Shown here one piece after another: positions 26,700 through 37,043 of a stretch of 64,000 nt of DNA. The stretch's first letter is position 1. Each line of letters starts with the position of its first letter. Under the pieces are notes generated by a model that saw only the letters and a program-made list of their open reading frames with translations, was not told the DNA's origin and ran no database searches. This stretch comes from Candidatus Phycosocius spiralis (GTDB lineage: Bacteria; Pseudomonadota; Alphaproteobacteria; Caulobacterales; Aquidulcibacteraceae). The translations under genes were made by a program, and so were the position numbers. Where the stretch lies: positions 186,001 through 250,000 of the forward strand of contig NZ_BPFZ01000002.1 in assembly GCF_030158815.1 (NCBI RefSeq). Reading direction: 5' to 3'.

Positions 26700-27224
26700 A
26701 TGCGCGTTGTAGCGCCGACACTTACTGCCATACTGATTATAATAATGGGATTGGGAGGCTGCGCCTCCCGCGCTAAAAAGGTTTCTAAAGATCCAGCTAA
26801 AGACCCAGCCGTGGCTTCGGCAAGTGTAAAAAGTAAAAAGAAATCTAACTCTAACATCTCCCCTGCCCGTGCCCGCAGAGCAAATCCTACTGCACAAATT
26901 GGGGTCAATGCCTTCTTGTGGCGTGCAACGCTAGACACCCTAGACTTCTTACCCTTACTCGATTCTGATCCCTTTGGTGGCACCTATGTCACCGATTGGC
27001 ATTCTGTGGCCGAAAAACCCGATGAGCGTTTTAAGGTGCAAGTCTATATTCTCGACACACGCCTGCGTGCGGATGGTTTATCGGTTCAAGTGTTTCGCCA
27101 AACAAAGGACGCAAGTGGGGGATGGGTCGATGCGAGTGTTGACCCCGATACATCGATCCAAATTGAAAATGCGATTTTGACGCGCGCGCGCCAGCTGCGC
27201 ATTGCTCAGTTGGAATCTAAATAA
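26700..27224 (+). CDS. DUF3576 lipoprotein
   Basis: This 174-residue protein has a signal peptide with lipobox (MGLGGCASRAKK), so it is a predicted lipoprotein. A lysine/serine-rich linker (about 30-55) follows, then the DUF3576 domain (about 65-165, IGVNAFLWRATLDTLDFLPL, DPFGGTYVTDW and TDWHSV). The function is unknown. The gene directly upstream of leuS-lptE-holA is a standard alphaproteobacterial arrangement and suggests an envelope role. ATG at 26700 is preferred because GGAG lies 7 bases before it; ATG at 26694 is too close. Its stop is 79 bases before leuS. Confidence 0.85.
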   Translation: MRVVAPTLTAILIIIMGLGGCASRAKKVSKDPAKDPAVASASVKSKKKSNSNISPARARRANPTAQIGVNAFLWRATLDTLDFLPLLDSDPFGGTYVTDWHSVAEKPDERFKVQVYILDTRLRADGLSVQVFRQTKDASGGWVDASVDPDTSIQIENAILTRARQLRIAQLESK

Positions 27225-27303
27225 TCACCGCTTTTCCGAGGTTGATTGTATAGGGCAAATACTATTGTGCGGGTGATAGCCTATCCATTTACAAGGGTCT
27301 TTC

Positions 27304-29901
27304 ATGGCGTCACGCTATAATCACAAAGACGTAGAGCCGCGCCAGCGCGCCCGTTGGGACGCGGCTAAATTATTTGCGGCTGGTGAACCTGACCCAAAGC
27401 GCGCCAAATGTTATGTATTAGAAATGTTCCCCTATCCTTCAGGGCGTATTCATATTGGCCATGTACGCAATTATGCGATGGGAGATGTCATCGCAAGGCG
27501 ACGTCGTGCAGCAGGGGATCAGGTCTTACACCCCATGGGTTGGGACGCTTTTGGCTTGCCTGCGGAAAATGCAGCACGCGAACGCGGTGAACATCCAGAC
27601 GTCTGGACACGCCAAAACATTAAACTGATGCGCAGTCAGTTGCAGCAATTGGGGTTCGCAATTGATTGGTCGCGTGAATTTGCGACCTGCGAGCCGTCTT
27701 ATTACCGACACCAGCAAAAAATGTTCCTTGATTTATTAAAGGTGGGCCTTGTTTACCGCAAGAAAAGCAAAGTGAATTGGGATCCGGTTGAAAACACCGT
27801 TCTGGCCAATGAGCAGGTGGTAGATGGCCGGGGCTGGCGCTCTGGCGCTTTGGTTGAACAGCGCTTTTTAGAGCAATGGATGTTTCAAATCACCCGCTTT
27901 GGGGAAGAACTGGTCACAGCCCTCGACGGCTTGTCGGGCTGGCCGGAAAAAGTGCGCATCATGCAGCAAAACTGGATCGGTCGATCCGAAGGCCTACGAT
28001 TTAGCTTCGCGTTTGATGCCGCGACGCCATGCCCGCTCCCCGGTCCACTTGAGGTTTATACCACAAGGCCTGACACTTTGTTTGGGGCTTCTTTCGCCGC
28101 GATTTCAGTGGATCACCCTATTACTTTGGCATTGGCGCAAACCAACCCAGAACTTGAGGCCTTCGCCGAATCTTGCAGGCGGGCCGGTACATCGGAAGAA
28201 GCGATTGAAACCCAAGAAAAGCGCGGGTTTGACACTGGCCTGCGGGTTGTTCACCCTTTTGACGCCAGCAAGACCTTGCCCTTGTGGGTGGCCAATTTTG
28301 TGCTGATGGATTATGGTACTGGCGCTATTTTTGCTTGCCCAGCGCATGACCAACGCGATTTAGACTTCGCACGTAAGTATGGTCTGCCCGTCCTGCCCGT
28401 GGTTTTGCCCCATGGCGCTGACCCCAGCGACATCTCCATTGGCGATACGGCCTTATTGGGCGATGGTACAATCTTTAATTCCAGCTTTTTGGACGGTCTA
28501 TCCATTGGTGAAGCCAAGTCCGCTGCCATCGCCAAAATGGAATCCATGGGGCGCGGCAAGGGAACGGTTAACTTCCGACTACGCGATTGGGGCGTTTCGC
28601 GGCAGCGTTATTGGGGCTGCCCAATTCCGATTATTCATTGCCCAACTTGCGGCCCTGTTGGGGTACCTGAAGATCAATTGCCCGTCGAACTTCCTGAGGA
28701 TGTGACGTTTGATCGTCCAGGAAATCCGCTTGACCACCATCCGAGGTGGAAGCACGTGTCCTGCCCGACATGTAGCAGACCAGCGGTTCGCGAAACCGAT
28801 ACTTTGGACACCTTCGTTGATTCATCTTGGTATTGGGCGCGCTTTTGTGGACAACCCCTGGATCAGCCAACCGACCTTAAAGCTGTTGAACATTGGCTAC
28901 CGGTTGATCATTATATTGGTGGGGTTGAGCATGCCGTATTGCACCTGCTTTATTCGCGCTTTTTTGCGCGCGCCATGAAGTTGGTTGGCCTGCAACCAAC
29001 GCATGAGCCTTTTACAAAATTGTTCACCCAAGGCATGGTTACCCATGCCACTTTTAGGAGCCAAGACGGGCGTTGGCTTTCCCCCGATGAGGTCACCTTG
29101 ACTGGCACTAACGCAACCGAGATTGCCACTGGCGCACCTGCCATTGTTGGCCCGATTGAAAAAATGTCGAAGTCCAAGCGCAATACGGTAGACCCAGATG
29201 ATATTGTTGCCACCTATGGTGCCGATGTCGCGCGCTTGTTTGTGCTCTCTGACTCCCCCCCAGAGCGCGATGTTGAATGGTCTGTATCAGGCGTTGAGGG
29301 ATCTTGGCGGTTTATCCAAAAAATCTGGGCGTCATTTGATGCCTTGCCTGCAACTGAACTAGGGCCCATGACCACCGCCAGCCAAGCATCTGGGCCTGCC
29401 TTAGATTTGCGCCGAGCGGCCCACAAAGCCATTGCCGCCATGAGTTTGGCCATCGATACCTATCGCTTTAACAGTGCCATCGCGAACCTCCACGAATTAG
29501 TCGGCCATGTGCGTCGGGCCGAAGCCGATACCAGCGCCATGATGCTCGAAGCGCGGATTGAAGCCTTGGGTATCCTAGCGCGCCTCTTACAGCCCTTCAC
29601 GCCCCATTTAGCCGAAGAAGCTTGGACACGTATCGGCGGGGAAGGCTTTGTAGCTGTGGCACCATGGCCAATCGCCGATGAGAGCCTGTTATCGGATGCC
29701 ACCATTATGATCCCTATCCAAGTCGATGGAAAAAAACGTGGCGAATTGCATGTCACCAAAGGATTGGACAAGGCGGAGCTGGAACGCATGGCCTTGAACC
29801 TACCAGAAGCCATCCATTTCATCGCTGGGCGGCCTCTGGACAAAGTGATTGTGGTGCCCGATCGTATCGTCAATATTGTGACACGTGGATCAGAGGCTTG
29901 A
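27304..29901 (+). CDS. leuS: Leucyl-tRNA synthetase
   Basis: This 865-residue class Ia aminoacyl-tRNA synthetase charges tRNA-Leu. The HIGH motif appears in [12 protein letters not shown] (about 46-57). The CP1 editing domain (about 225-415) has the threonine-rich [11 protein letters not shown] and the aspartate in [15 protein letters not shown]. The KMSKS loop is [15 protein letters not shown] (about 620). Length matches the bacterial family. The stop overlaps the start of lptE by 4 bases, so leuS, lptE and holA form one tight operon, with DUF3576 just upstream. Nothing is missing. Confidence 0.97.
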   Translation: MASRYNHKDVEPRQRARWDAAKLFAAGEPDPKRAKCYVLEMFPYPSGRIHIGHVRNYAMGDVIARRRRAAGDQVLHPMGWDAFGLPAENAARERGEHPDVWTRQNIKLMRSQLQQLGFAIDWSREFATCEPSYYRHQQKMFLDLLKVGLVYRKKSKVNWDPVENTVLANEQVVDGRGWRSGALVEQRFLEQWMFQITRFGEELVTALDGLSGWPEKVRIMQQNWIGRSEGLRFSFAFDAATPCPLPGPLEVYTTRPDTLFGASFAAISVDHPITLALAQTNPELEAFAESCRRAGTSEEAIETQEKRGFDTGLRVVHPFDASKTLPLWVANFVLMDYGTGAIFACPAHDQRDLDFARKYGLPVLPVVLPHGADPSDISIGDTALLGDGTIFNSSFLDGLSIGEAKSAAIAKMESMGRGKGTVNFRLRDWGVSRQRYWGCPIPIIHCPTCGPVGVPEDQLPVELPEDVTFDRPGNPLDHHPRWKHVSCPTCSRPAVRETDTLDTFVDSSWYWARFCGQPLDQPTDLKAVEHWLPVDHYIGGVEHAVLHLLYSRFFARAMKLVGLQPTHEPFTKLFTQGMVTHATFRSQDGRWLSPDEVTLTGTNATEIATGAPAIVGPIEKMSKSKRNTVDPDDIVATYGADVARLFVLSDSPPERDVEWSVSGVEGSWRFIQKIWASFDALPATELGPMTTASQASGPALDLRRAAHKAIAAMSLAIDTYRFNSAIANLHELVGHVRRAEADTSAMMLEARIEALGILARLLQPFTPHLAEEAWTRIGGEGFVAVAPWPIADESLLSDATIMIPIQVDGKKRGELHVTKGLDKAELERMALNLPEAIHFIAGRPLDKVIVVPDRIVNIVTRGSEA

Positions 29902-30413
29902 AACAGGTGGGCCAAGCTTTGCAAGACTTAGGGGTGATCAGCAGGGCATTTGTTTTGCCACTCGCCCTCATTTTCGGCTTGGTTGGGTGTGGTTTTCGCC
30001 CGGTCTATTCGACACAAGGCTCTGGCATTGGTGCGGTTACCATTGCAACGATTGACGGACGAACAGGCTATTTTCTGCGCCAAGAGCTGGAACGCCGCGC
30101 CGATCTTGAGGGCAAGGGGGAAAACCCGCGCCAACTGACCGTGACTTTGACACGCGTCTTTAGCCCAGCAGCCCAAGGTGTGGATGGCATTTCCTTGCGT
30201 ACGGAACTGACAGTGACAGCCGATTACAAGCTCTCAGCCACCCCAAATTTACCCGAAGTAATAGGTACGCTAACGACCAGCGTGGCTTATGAGAGCTTGG
30301 ATCAAGCCTATGGCGATGTGGCACTGCAAAGTGATGCTGAAGAGCGGATCGCGGGCCAATTGGCAGCTCGGATTTGGCATGATCTGCAGTACCAGCTTAG
30401 AACTGCGCGATGA
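29898..30413 (+). CDS. lptE: LPS assembly lipoprotein LptE
   Basis: This 171-residue lipoprotein plugs the LptD barrel and guides lipopolysaccharide into the outer membrane. The lipobox LVGC is at about residues 28-31, followed by the family signature GCGFRPVYS. Two-strand/two-helix LptE features are seen in [16 protein letters not shown] and in the C-terminal helix [16 protein letters not shown]. The TTG at 29898 overlaps the leuS stop (TTGA); a TTG about 19 codons further on, after CAGGG, would give a shorter, more usual signal peptide. The stop overlaps holA by 4 bases. Confidence 0.88.
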   Translation: MKQVGQALQDLGVISRAFVLPLALIFGLVGCGFRPVYSTQGSGIGAVTIATIDGRTGYFLRQELERRADLEGKGENPRQLTVTLTRVFSPAAQGVDGISLRTELTVTADYKLSATPNLPEVIGTLTTSVAYESLDQAYGDVALQSDAEERIAGQLAARIWHDLQYQLRTAR

Positions 30414-31450
30414 AGCTAACTGGACTTGCTGCCACTAAGGCGGCCATAAGAGACCTATCGCCGCACTTTGTGATCTTGTCAGGTCCAGATGGCGGTCTTT
30501 TACGCCGCCTGGCCCAAGCGATTGCGGCCCGCCATCAAAAGCATGATCCACAGCTGGAATTTCAGCGCTTTAGCGAAGAAGATGTGCGCGCCAATCCAAG
30601 CTGTATTGAAGAAGCCATTGGGTCAGCTTCCCTATTTGGGGGCGCGGCGATCGCTTATGTCCGGGTTAGTGGCGAAAAGGATGCCAGCACCTTAGCTGCC
30701 TTGCTGGAGGTCGCTGACAAAGGCGGGCCGTTACCACAAGGCGTTTTGATCTTGGATGTTGGCGATATTGGCCGCAGTTCAAAATCACGCAAGCTTTTTG
30801 AAGTATCGCCCCACGCGTGGTCGTTACAACTCTATGAAACCTCACGCGATGAGCTATTAGGAATCGCGCGCGAGGAGGCCAAAGCCGCAGGGGTTTCCAT
30901 CGATGCCGATGCGCTTTCAGCTGTGGTAGAAGTTGTGGCACAAGATAGCGATTCAATGGCTTCAGAGGTTCAAAAGCTCGCCCTTTATGCTGGGGCGGGT
31001 GGTGTGATTGACTTGGCAGCAGTGAAAGCTGTCGGCTCTGGTGGACGCGAGGCGGGCTTAGATGAGGCGATTGATGCCGCTTTTTCCGGGCACCGCGCCT
31101 TATGCGCCAAACGGCTGGAGCAAGCTTTGGGCAGTGGCGCTAATCCAGTGGCGATTTTGAATGGGGTCGGGCGGCGAATTCGCTTATTGTTGCAAATCCG
31201 CGCTGGTGTCGAAGCTGGTGACAAGGCCGACGAGATCGTTAAGCACCCCCGAATGGGTATTTTTTGGAAGCGGCAAGGCGAGATGGTTCGCCAAGCAGGG
31301 CTCTGGGGTCGAACCGCATTAGAAGACGCTCTCAGCGCGACATTATTAGCTGATAGCCAAGTCAAGCGGGCCGGATCACCCGATGTCGCCCTTGTTGAAA
31401 CACTCTTGATCCGCATCGCTACGCGGGCGGCGCGGATGTGCGAGCGCTAA
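30410..31450 (+). CDS. holA: DNA polymerase III delta subunit
   Basis: This 346-residue clamp-loader subunit opens the beta sliding clamp. It shows the HolA three-domain pattern: an AAA-like fold with degenerate P-loop (residues 20-140, FVILSGPDGGLLRRL), a lid domain (about 140-215, SDSMASEVQKLALYAG) and a C-terminal collar domain (about 225-346, GVGRRIRLLLQIRAG). As expected for delta, no functional Walker A is present. The start ATG overlaps the lptE stop (ATGA). The stop is 1 base from the convergent argG 3' end. Confidence 0.92.
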   Translation: MKLTGLAATKAAIRDLSPHFVILSGPDGGLLRRLAQAIAARHQKHDPQLEFQRFSEEDVRANPSCIEEAIGSASLFGGAAIAYVRVSGEKDASTLAALLEVADKGGPLPQGVLILDVGDIGRSSKSRKLFEVSPHAWSLQLYETSRDELLGIAREEAKAAGVSIDADALSAVVEVVAQDSDSMASEVQKLALYAGAGGVIDLAAVKAVGSGGREAGLDEAIDAAFSGHRALCAKRLEQALGSGANPVAILNGVGRRIRLLLQIRAGVEAGDKADEIVKHPRMGIFWKRQGEMVRQAGLWGRTALEDALSATLLADSQVKRAGSPDVALVETLLIRIATRAARMCER

Positions 31451-31451
31451 A

Positions 31452-32702
31452 CTAGGCGTTCTTCCCTGTGCGTTGGTCGCGCCAAGCCCCAATGCGAAGC
31501 CGTAAAGCATTGAGCTTGATAAAACCTTCTGCATCTTTTTGATGATAGCCACCTGCTGCATCAAAGCTGATTAATTCCTTATTATAGAGCGATTTTGCGC
31601 TTGATCGGCCCTGCACATAGACCCCACCTTTATAGATTTTTAAGGTCACTTCGCCCGATACATCTTCTTGGCTTAGATCAATGGCGGCTTGCAGCATACG
31701 CCGCTCAGGCGTGAACCACATGCCATTATAGATGAGGGTGGCATAGCGGGGCATCAACTCATCTTTTAAATGCATCGCACCACGGTCCAAGGTGATACTC
31801 TCAATGGCGCGGTGGGCCTGCAACAGAATGGTGCCGCCTGGGGTTTCATAATAGCCGCGCGACTTCATGCCGACGAAGCGGTTCTCAACCAGATCAAGGC
31901 CACCGACCCCGTTTTTCGCGCCAATCTGATTGAGCGCCTCTAAGAGGGCCGCCGGGCCATAGGCTTTGCCATTGATCGAAATAGGATCACCGCGCTCAAA
32001 ACCGATCGTAATCAAAGTCGCTTGATCGGGTGCTTCTTCAGGTGTGATGGTGCGACGATCGGCACGCTTGGCGACCAAATCAGGCACGGGCTCATTGGGA
32101 TCTTCGAGAACCAGTCCTTCAGACGAGGTGTGGAGCAGATTGGCGTCAATCGAGAAGGGGGCATCATTTTCCTTGCCCATAGCGATCTCAATCCCTTGTT
32201 TTTTGGCATAAGCAATCAAATCAGGGCGACCCTGTAAACTCCATTCCCGCCAGGGCGCTATCACCGTGACATCAGGCTTTAATGCATAATATGAGAGCTC
32301 AAACCGCACCTGATCATTGCCTTTACCCGTAGCGCCATGGCAGACCGCATCGGCACCAACCAGATTAGCAATCTCAATCTGGCGCTTCGCAATTAAAGGC
32401 CGGGCAATCGAGGTGCCCAAGAGATAGACGCCTTCATAGAGGGCATTGGCGCGAAACATCGGAAACACATAGTCGCGTACAAATTCATCCCGCAAATCAT
32501 CGATAAAGATGTTTTCAGGCTTCACCCCTGCGGCCAAAGCTTTTGCGCGCGCGGGGCCTAATTCCTCACCCTGGCCTAAATCGGCGGTAAAAGTGACAAC
32601 CTCGCAGCCATAGGTCTCTTGCAGCCATTTAAGGATAATTGAAGTATCAAGCCCGCCCGAATAGGCAAGCACAACTTTTGAGACTTTCGGTTGGCTGGTC
32701 AT
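31452..32702 (-). CDS. argG: Argininosuccinate synthase
   Basis: This 416-residue enzyme joins citrulline and aspartate with ATP in arginine synthesis. The PP-loop-type ATP motif is [16 protein letters not shown] (residues 11-26). Further signatures are [13 protein letters not shown] (about 125) and the [11 protein letters not shown] segment (about 185). Length is typical. It is transcribed alone on the minus strand. The gene arrangement gives no other arginine genes nearby, although aguA/aguB at 39-41 kb use arginine-derived agmatine. Confidence 0.96.
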   Translation of the reverse strand: MTSQPKVSKVVLAYSGGLDTSIILKWLQETYGCEVVTFTADLGQGEELGPARAKALAAGVKPENIFIDDLRDEFVRDYVFPMFRANALYEGVYLLGTSIARPLIAKRQIEIANLVGADAVCHGATGKGNDQVRFELSYYALKPDVTVIAPWREWSLQGRPDLIAYAKKQGIEIAMGKENDAPFSIDANLLHTSSEGLVLEDPNEPVPDLVAKRADRRTITPEEAPDQATLITIGFERGDPISINGKAYGPAALLEALNQIGAKNGVGGLDLVENRFVGMKSRGYYETPGGTILLQAHRAIESITLDRGAMHLKDELMPRYATLIYNGMWFTPERRMLQAAIDLSQEDVSGEVTLKIYKGGVYVQGRSSAKSLYNKELISFDAAGGYHQKDAEGFIKLNALRLRIGAWRDQRTGKNA

Positions 32703-32783
32703 GGCAATGATATTCCAAGGCTGCTGGCAGGAGCTATGGTGCTAGGCAATACCTGCGATGAGATCAAGTCGGCTGTCTGCGCC

Positions 32784-33161
32784 TTACTTGGCGCGATTGA
32801 GCCATTTAAGCGCGAAGATTAGATGCAGGAGGTGGGCGACCACGAAAGCAAAAGCCATCAGAACGCGCGCTGACCCCATCATCATTACTTGGCTGCTTAG
32901 TTCCACACCCGCTTGTTGATGCGCCAGAATGGCGAGCAATAGGCCAAAGCCCGCCGCAAGGGACGGCGCGAACAATAAAGCTAAACGCCGGGGCGCTGTC
33001 CAAGTGGGTTTGCCGTTGATTCCAAACTGCATGGGTACACGCGCACCACGCTCAATCTTAAGGCCCGCACTGGCTGAAATAAGCGCCATGAGGAGGAGAC
33101 CTGCGATAAAACACAAGTCCCCGACCCACAAAAAGAAGTATGAAAAATCGAGCACCCTCAC
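32784..33161 (-). CDS. Small membrane protein, DUF1648-like
   Basis: This 125-residue protein has three predicted membrane helices (about residues 7-32, 59-82 and 95-118). Between the first two lies RVPMQFGINGKPTWTAPRR, which resembles the loop of DUF1648/SdpI-type proteins (consensus like IPMHFGLNG). SdpI proteins act in immunity or signalling, but the C-terminal SdpI part is missing, so function is unknown. It lies 39 bases downstream of kup on the same strand and may be co-transcribed with it. Confidence 0.6.
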   Translation of the reverse strand: MRVLDFSYFFLWVGDLCFIAGLLLMALISASAGLKIERGARVPMQFGINGKPTWTAPRRLALLFAPSLAAGFGLLLAILAHQQAGVELSSQVMMMGSARVLMAFAFVVAHLLHLIFALKWLNRAK

Positions 33162-33200
33162 ACCAAGAATAAAGCATCAACAAAGTCCAATGGATAGCCC

Positions 33201-35165
33201 TTAGACGACGACTTGTGTGCCCAATTCGACCACCCGACCCGAGGGAATATGGAAGAAATCTGTTGCATTGGTCGCATTTTTCGACAGGAAAATGTATAAA
33301 TGATCCTGCCACAATGGCATGCCCGACGTGCTGGAGGCGACAATGGTGCGATGGCCTAAGAAAAAACTTGTCGCCATAATGTCGAACTTTAAGCCTTGCT
33401 TGCGACACATGGTCAAAGCTTTGGGGATATTGGGGCTCTCCATAAAACCGTATGTGATCGTAACTACGCGCACATCATCACCAATATCTTCGATCTCAAC
33501 CCGCTCACTATCGGGCACACGCGGCGTCTCGGCGGTACGCACCGTCAAGATCGCAATTTTTTCATGCAAGACCTTATTGTGCTTGAGATTATGCATCAGG
33601 GCAACCGGAGCTAAAGCAGGGTCACTGGTCAAGAAAATGGCGGTTCCAGCGACCCGGTGTGGGGGATGGGCCATGAGTGTTTTGAGGAGGTCGCGCAGTG
33701 GAATTGAATCCCTACGGGTCTTTTCAGTCAGAATTCGGGTTCCGACTGTCCAAGTCCACATAACAATGAATAAACCACCCCCCATGACCAAGGGGAACCA
33801 ACCCCCATTGGGGATTTTGAGAAGATTAGCCGACAAAAAGGATAGTTCGACCAAAAACAGAGGTGTCATGATCGCCAAGCACGGAATTTGCCGCCACTTC
33901 CACACACGCCGCATGACAATGTATAACAGACACGAGGTTACAATCATTGTCCCAGTCACGGCGATGCCATAGGCATGGGCCAAGTTTGAGGAGGTTTGAA
34001 ACAAGATAATGAGGGTGAGCACACCCAGTAAAAGCAACATATTAATGCTAGGAAGAAAAATTTGCCCTGATTGGGTTTCGCTGGTGCGCAAAATCTGCAT
34101 CCGCGGTAACAGGCCAAGCTGAATGGCTTGTTGCGTTAATGAAAATGCGCCCGTGATCACCGCTTGACTGGCAATCACCGTTGCAATCGTTGCCAGAATA
34201 ACCAGCGCGGGACGCAGAGATTCAGGGCACATCAAAAAGAAGAAATTCATATCCTCAAGGATTTTGCCTTGAGCATTGGCTTCGACCATGGCGCTTAAGG
34301 CAAAGGCACCTTGTCCAAGATAATTGAGTGCCAAACAAGGTAAAACCAAAAAAATCCAAGCCGTCTGTATCGGCTTGCGGCCAAAATGGCCCATATCTGC
34401 ATAGAGTGCCTCCGCACCTGTTACCGTCAAAAAAACGGCACCAAGTACCATAAAGCCAATTAGACCATGATTACTTAAAAACTTGAGCCCCCAATATGGG
34501 TTCAATGCCAGCATTGCACGTGGATCATCCGATAAATGCATGATGCCAAGAACCGCCATCGACACAAACCAAAGGGCACAAATCGGCCCAAACCAAGCCG
34601 CAACACTGGCTGTCCCTTTGAACTGAACCGCAAACAGCGAAACCATGATCGCGGCACTAATCAATAAAATGGTCGACAAATTAACGCTCTGTTCTAGGGA
34701 TGGAATTGTTTTGAGCCCTTCAACGGCGGACAAGACCGAAATGGCAGGCGTGATAACAGCATCGCCGTAAAAGAGTGCTGCCCCAATCACCCCCAAAACA
34801 AAGATGGTCGGGCTGCTGCGGCCGAGTGCTTTTTGCGCAAGCGCTTGAAGCGCCAAAACCCCGCCTTCGCCCTTATTGTCGGCAAACATTAAAATAAACA
34901 CATATTTGATGGTAACAACCAATATCAATGCCCAAAGTGCCAAGGAAACAACGCCCAAAATTTCTGGCGCTGTGATGCCATCGGGTGCAGCCCCTTTGAG
35001 AGCCTCTCTAAAAGCGTAAAGCGGGCTTGTGCCAATATCGCCATATACAACCCCAACCGAACCCAATGTCAGAAGAAGAAAGCTGGATTTGACGCGGTTC
35101 CCTTTGCTGTCACTTTGAGTGTGTGACATTTTAAGGTCAAGCTGATCTATATCATTGGATGCCAT
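33201..35165 (-). CDS. kup: Low-affinity potassium transporter Kup
   Basis: This 654-residue protein of the KUP/HAK/KT family takes up K+ with protons. About 12 membrane helices lie in residues 28-480 and a cytosolic C-terminal domain in about 490-654. The signature GVVYGDIGTSPLYAFREAL is at about residues 37-55, with the ion-path motifs GDAVITPAISVLSAVEGL (about 130) and GTASVAAWFGPICALWF. A strong ribosome site (GGGGAG) precedes the ATG. A second methionine at residue 13 (MSHTQSD) is possible but less likely. Confidence 0.95.
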   Translation of the reverse strand: MASNDIDQLDLKMSHTQSDSKGNRVKSSFLLLTLGSVGVVYGDIGTSPLYAFREALKGAAPDGITAPEILGVVSLALWALILVVTIKYVFILMFADNKGEGGVLALQALAQKALGRSSPTIFVLGVIGAALFYGDAVITPAISVLSAVEGLKTIPSLEQSVNLSTILLISAAIMVSLFAVQFKGTASVAAWFGPICALWFVSMAVLGIMHLSDDPRAMLALNPYWGLKFLSNHGLIGFMVLGAVFLTVTGAEALYADMGHFGRKPIQTAWIFLVLPCLALNYLGQGAFALSAMVEANAQGKILEDMNFFFLMCPESLRPALVILATIATVIASQAVITGAFSLTQQAIQLGLLPRMQILRTSETQSGQIFLPSINMLLLLGVLTLIILFQTSSNLAHAYGIAVTGTMIVTSCLLYIVMRRVWKWRQIPCLAIMTPLFLVELSFLSANLLKIPNGGWFPLVMGGGLFIVMWTWTVGTRILTEKTRRDSIPLRDLLKTLMAHPPHRVAGTAIFLTSDPALAPVALMHNLKHNKVLHEKIAILTVRTAETPRVPDSERVEIEDIGDDVRVVTITYGFMESPNIPKALTMCRKQGLKFDIMATSFFLGHRTIVASSTSGMPLWQDHLYIFLSKNATNATDFFHIPSGRVVELGTQVVV

Positions 35166-35391
35166 CTGGCTCCCCGAAGCGCATGCTGGCCTAGCCCCTT
35201 GCTGGCCAGAAACGCTGGTGCTGGGCGGCGCATTTACGCCTTTTGACGCCGCCCTTCAATAGCGATTGGCTGTCAATGTGGGGATAATCCCTTGCGACCC
35301 CAAATTGTGACTCGACCGCAACGACGCCCCGCCCACCCTAGACGCAAAAACGAGCATGGGTTACCAAAGTTCGATCGGAAAGGATAAACTC

Positions 35392-36192
35392 ATGGCGCGT
35401 CGTATTTGCTTGGTAACAGGTGCTTCAGCGGGGATTGGTCAAGCCATTGCACGTGTTTTTGCTGAGCGCGGTTATGATTTGGCCCTGAGTGCGCGTCGTG
35501 AAGATCGACTCAAAGCCCTTGCCCAAGAACTGAACGATACGTGGGGAGCGCAATGCCATACCATCGTTGCTGATTTAACTGATCCCAATGCCCCCCAGAG
35601 GATTGTGCAATGGCTTTATACCGACGGCCATCATGTCGATGCTTTGGTCAATAATGCAGGTTATGGGCTGCAAGGGGGCTATTTGGCTTCTAGCTGGCGA
35701 GAGCACGCCGCCTTTATGCAAGTTATGGTTACAGCACCCCTTGAGCTGATCCATCTGCTATTGCCCGCCATGCAAGCGCGTGGCTTTGGCCGCATCATGA
35801 ATGTCGCCTCTTTGGCGGGACTGCTTCCAGGCGTACAGGGGGCAACCCTTTATGGCGCTGCGAAAGCCTTTCTTATCAAGACCAGTCAGGCTTTAAATCT
35901 AGAAAATGCAACAACGGGCGTACATGTCAGCGCGCTTTGTCCAGGATTTACCTTTACTGAGTTCCACGATGTCAATGGGATGCGCGATCAGGTGTCAACT
36001 CTACCTAACTGGTTGTGGCAAGATGCAAAGACTGTGGCTCAACTGGGCTATGAAGGCCTTGAGTCCAACCACGCTATCGTGGTTTCAGGGACTGCAAATA
36101 AAGCCATCGCAGGCTTAAGTAAACTAATCCCCGATACATTAGCCTTAAGCCTTATGAAAACCCAATTGCACAAATTTCGCCGGAGCGATTAG
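35392..36192 (+). CDS. SDR family NAD(P)-dependent oxidoreductase
   Basis: This 266-residue Rossmann-fold enzyme has the cofactor loop TGASAGIGQAIA (residues 8-19), NNAGYG (about 85), the catalytic serine in NVASLAG and the YxxxK pair in LYGAAKAF (about 155). Arginine pairs in SARREDRL suggest NADP preference. The closest type is the classical DltE/YqjQ-like subfamily. The substrate is not inferable. ATG at 35392 is taken because GGAAAGGA lies 8 bases before it; an upstream ATG at 35356 lacks one. The 226-base gap upstream holds no recognisable element. Confidence 0.88.
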   Translation: MARRICLVTGASAGIGQAIARVFAERGYDLALSARREDRLKALAQELNDTWGAQCHTIVADLTDPNAPQRIVQWLYTDGHHVDALVNNAGYGLQGGYLASSWREHAAFMQVMVTAPLELIHLLLPAMQARGFGRIMNVASLAGLLPGVQGATLYGAAKAFLIKTSQALNLENATTGVHVSALCPGFTFTEFHDVNGMRDQVSTLPNWLWQDAKTVAQLGYEGLESNHAIVVSGTANKAIAGLSKLIPDTLALSLMKTQLHKFRRSD

Positions 36193-36272
36193 GTACTTTG
36201 ATTGGGTTCAAAAATCCGTTCTGTTTCGATTGGCCCTCCTAAGTTGCCTACCCTCCTGCGTTACCAAACATG

Positions 36273-36392
36273 CTAAGCTCCTTGACCTCGAAAGACAAAG
36301 ACCGTCCCGGTGATCGGAACGGCCTTTGATGAGCAGACGATACAGGCACCAAGAACGATACTGGCACCAAGTTTGGTTAAAGCACTATTCAT
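36273..36392 (-). CDS. Possible 39-residue small protein coupled to tonB
   Basis: A minus-strand ATG at 36392-36390 overlaps the tonB stop region (GATGAATAG) and opens 39 codons, starting MNSALTKLGASIVLGACIV and ending VFVFRGQGA. It has a hydrophobic N-terminal half with two cysteines and a positively charged end, so it could be a small membrane or lipoprotein-like peptide. There is no known family that I recognise. The imperfect hairpin at 36297-36327 lies inside it, which argues that this could instead be a 3' untranslated region. Real coding is uncertain. Confidence 0.25.
   Translation of the reverse strand: MNSALTKLGASIVLGACIVCSSKAVPITGTVFVFRGQGA
36297..36327 (-). terminator. Imperfect hairpin downstream of tonB
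   Basis: A 13-bp stem with two mismatches (AAAG-A-CCGT-C-CCG paired with CGG-A-ACGG-C-CTTT on the plus strand) and loop GTGAT lies 60 bases after the tonB stop. The minus-strand tail GTCTTTCG is only mildly T-rich, so it may be a weak terminator or an mRNA-stabilising stem for the exbB-exbD-exbD-tonB transcript. Confidence 0.35.
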
Positions 36393-37029
36393 CCAATTTG
36401 AACTGCACATCCAGAGGATAATCATCAGCCACATTTTCGCAATTGCGACGCGCTGGTTCAAACTTCATCCGGCGGGCTTCACGCTCGACAGCTGAATCAA
36501 ATACCCCAGGTGGATTAGCGCTGGTGATGATGACGCCAACAACAGACCCTGAAGCATCAATTTGCAAAGTTGCCCTCACATTGCCTTCAGTCCCACGGTC
36601 CACAGCGCGCTGCGGATAAGCACGGTCCACGTTAAAATCACGAATCTTGCGTGCATTCCTTGCCCCTTCTGTACACGATGGCGGGGGCGGCGGGGGGGGC
36701 GGAGGAGGTGGGGCAGGTGGTTGGTAATCGGTCAATTGTGTTGGAGGGGCCCGCACGACCGTCTCACGTATCTCTTCTTGAGGCGGCGGGGGAATATCGA
36801 CAACCACCCGTGTTTGACGCTCTACCAAAGGAGGTGGAGGCGGCAGCTTCTCCGGTGGAGGAGGAGGTGGTGGTGGTGGTGGCTTTGGTTTTTCCTTTTC
36901 AGCCTTCACTACATTGAGATTATCCATGAAATCCGAAACGAGTTCGGGGCGAATTTTCGATACGCCGTACAAAATTCCCGTCCATATTAAAATGGAAATC
37001 AGGAGGAACAACATGCGATATTTTGCCAT
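36385..37029 (-). CDS. tonB: Energy transducer TonB
   Basis: This 214-residue protein has an N-terminal inner-membrane anchor (about residues 5-25, RMLFLLISILIWTGILYG). A very proline-rich periplasmic spacer follows (about 46-125, with two runs of ten or more prolines). The C-terminal TonB domain (about 130-214) contains YPQRAVDRGTEGNVRATLQI and the ending YPLDVQFKLDE. It passes the proton-motive energy of ExbB-ExbD to outer-membrane receptors such as the four TBDRs in this window. It is the last gene of exbB-exbD-exbD-tonB, 14 bases after the second exbD. Confidence 0.93.
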   Translation of the reverse strand: MAKYRMLFLLISILIWTGILYGVSKIRPELVSDFMDNLNVVKAEKEKPKPPPPPPPPPPEKLPPPPPLVERQTRVVVDIPPPPQEEIRETVVRAPPTQLTDYQPPAPPPPPPPPPPPSCTEGARNARKIRDFNVDRAYPQRAVDRGTEGNVRATLQIDASGSVVGVIITSANPPGVFDSAVEREARRMKFEPARRNCENVADDYPLDVQFKLDE

Positions 37030-37043
37030 ATCTATCTGCCCTC

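Noticed and set aside
36562-36990. Plus-strand frame of 142 codons opposite tonB, Trp/Arg-rich
   Set aside because: It is the reverse of the tonB proline codon runs; the composition is explained by that.
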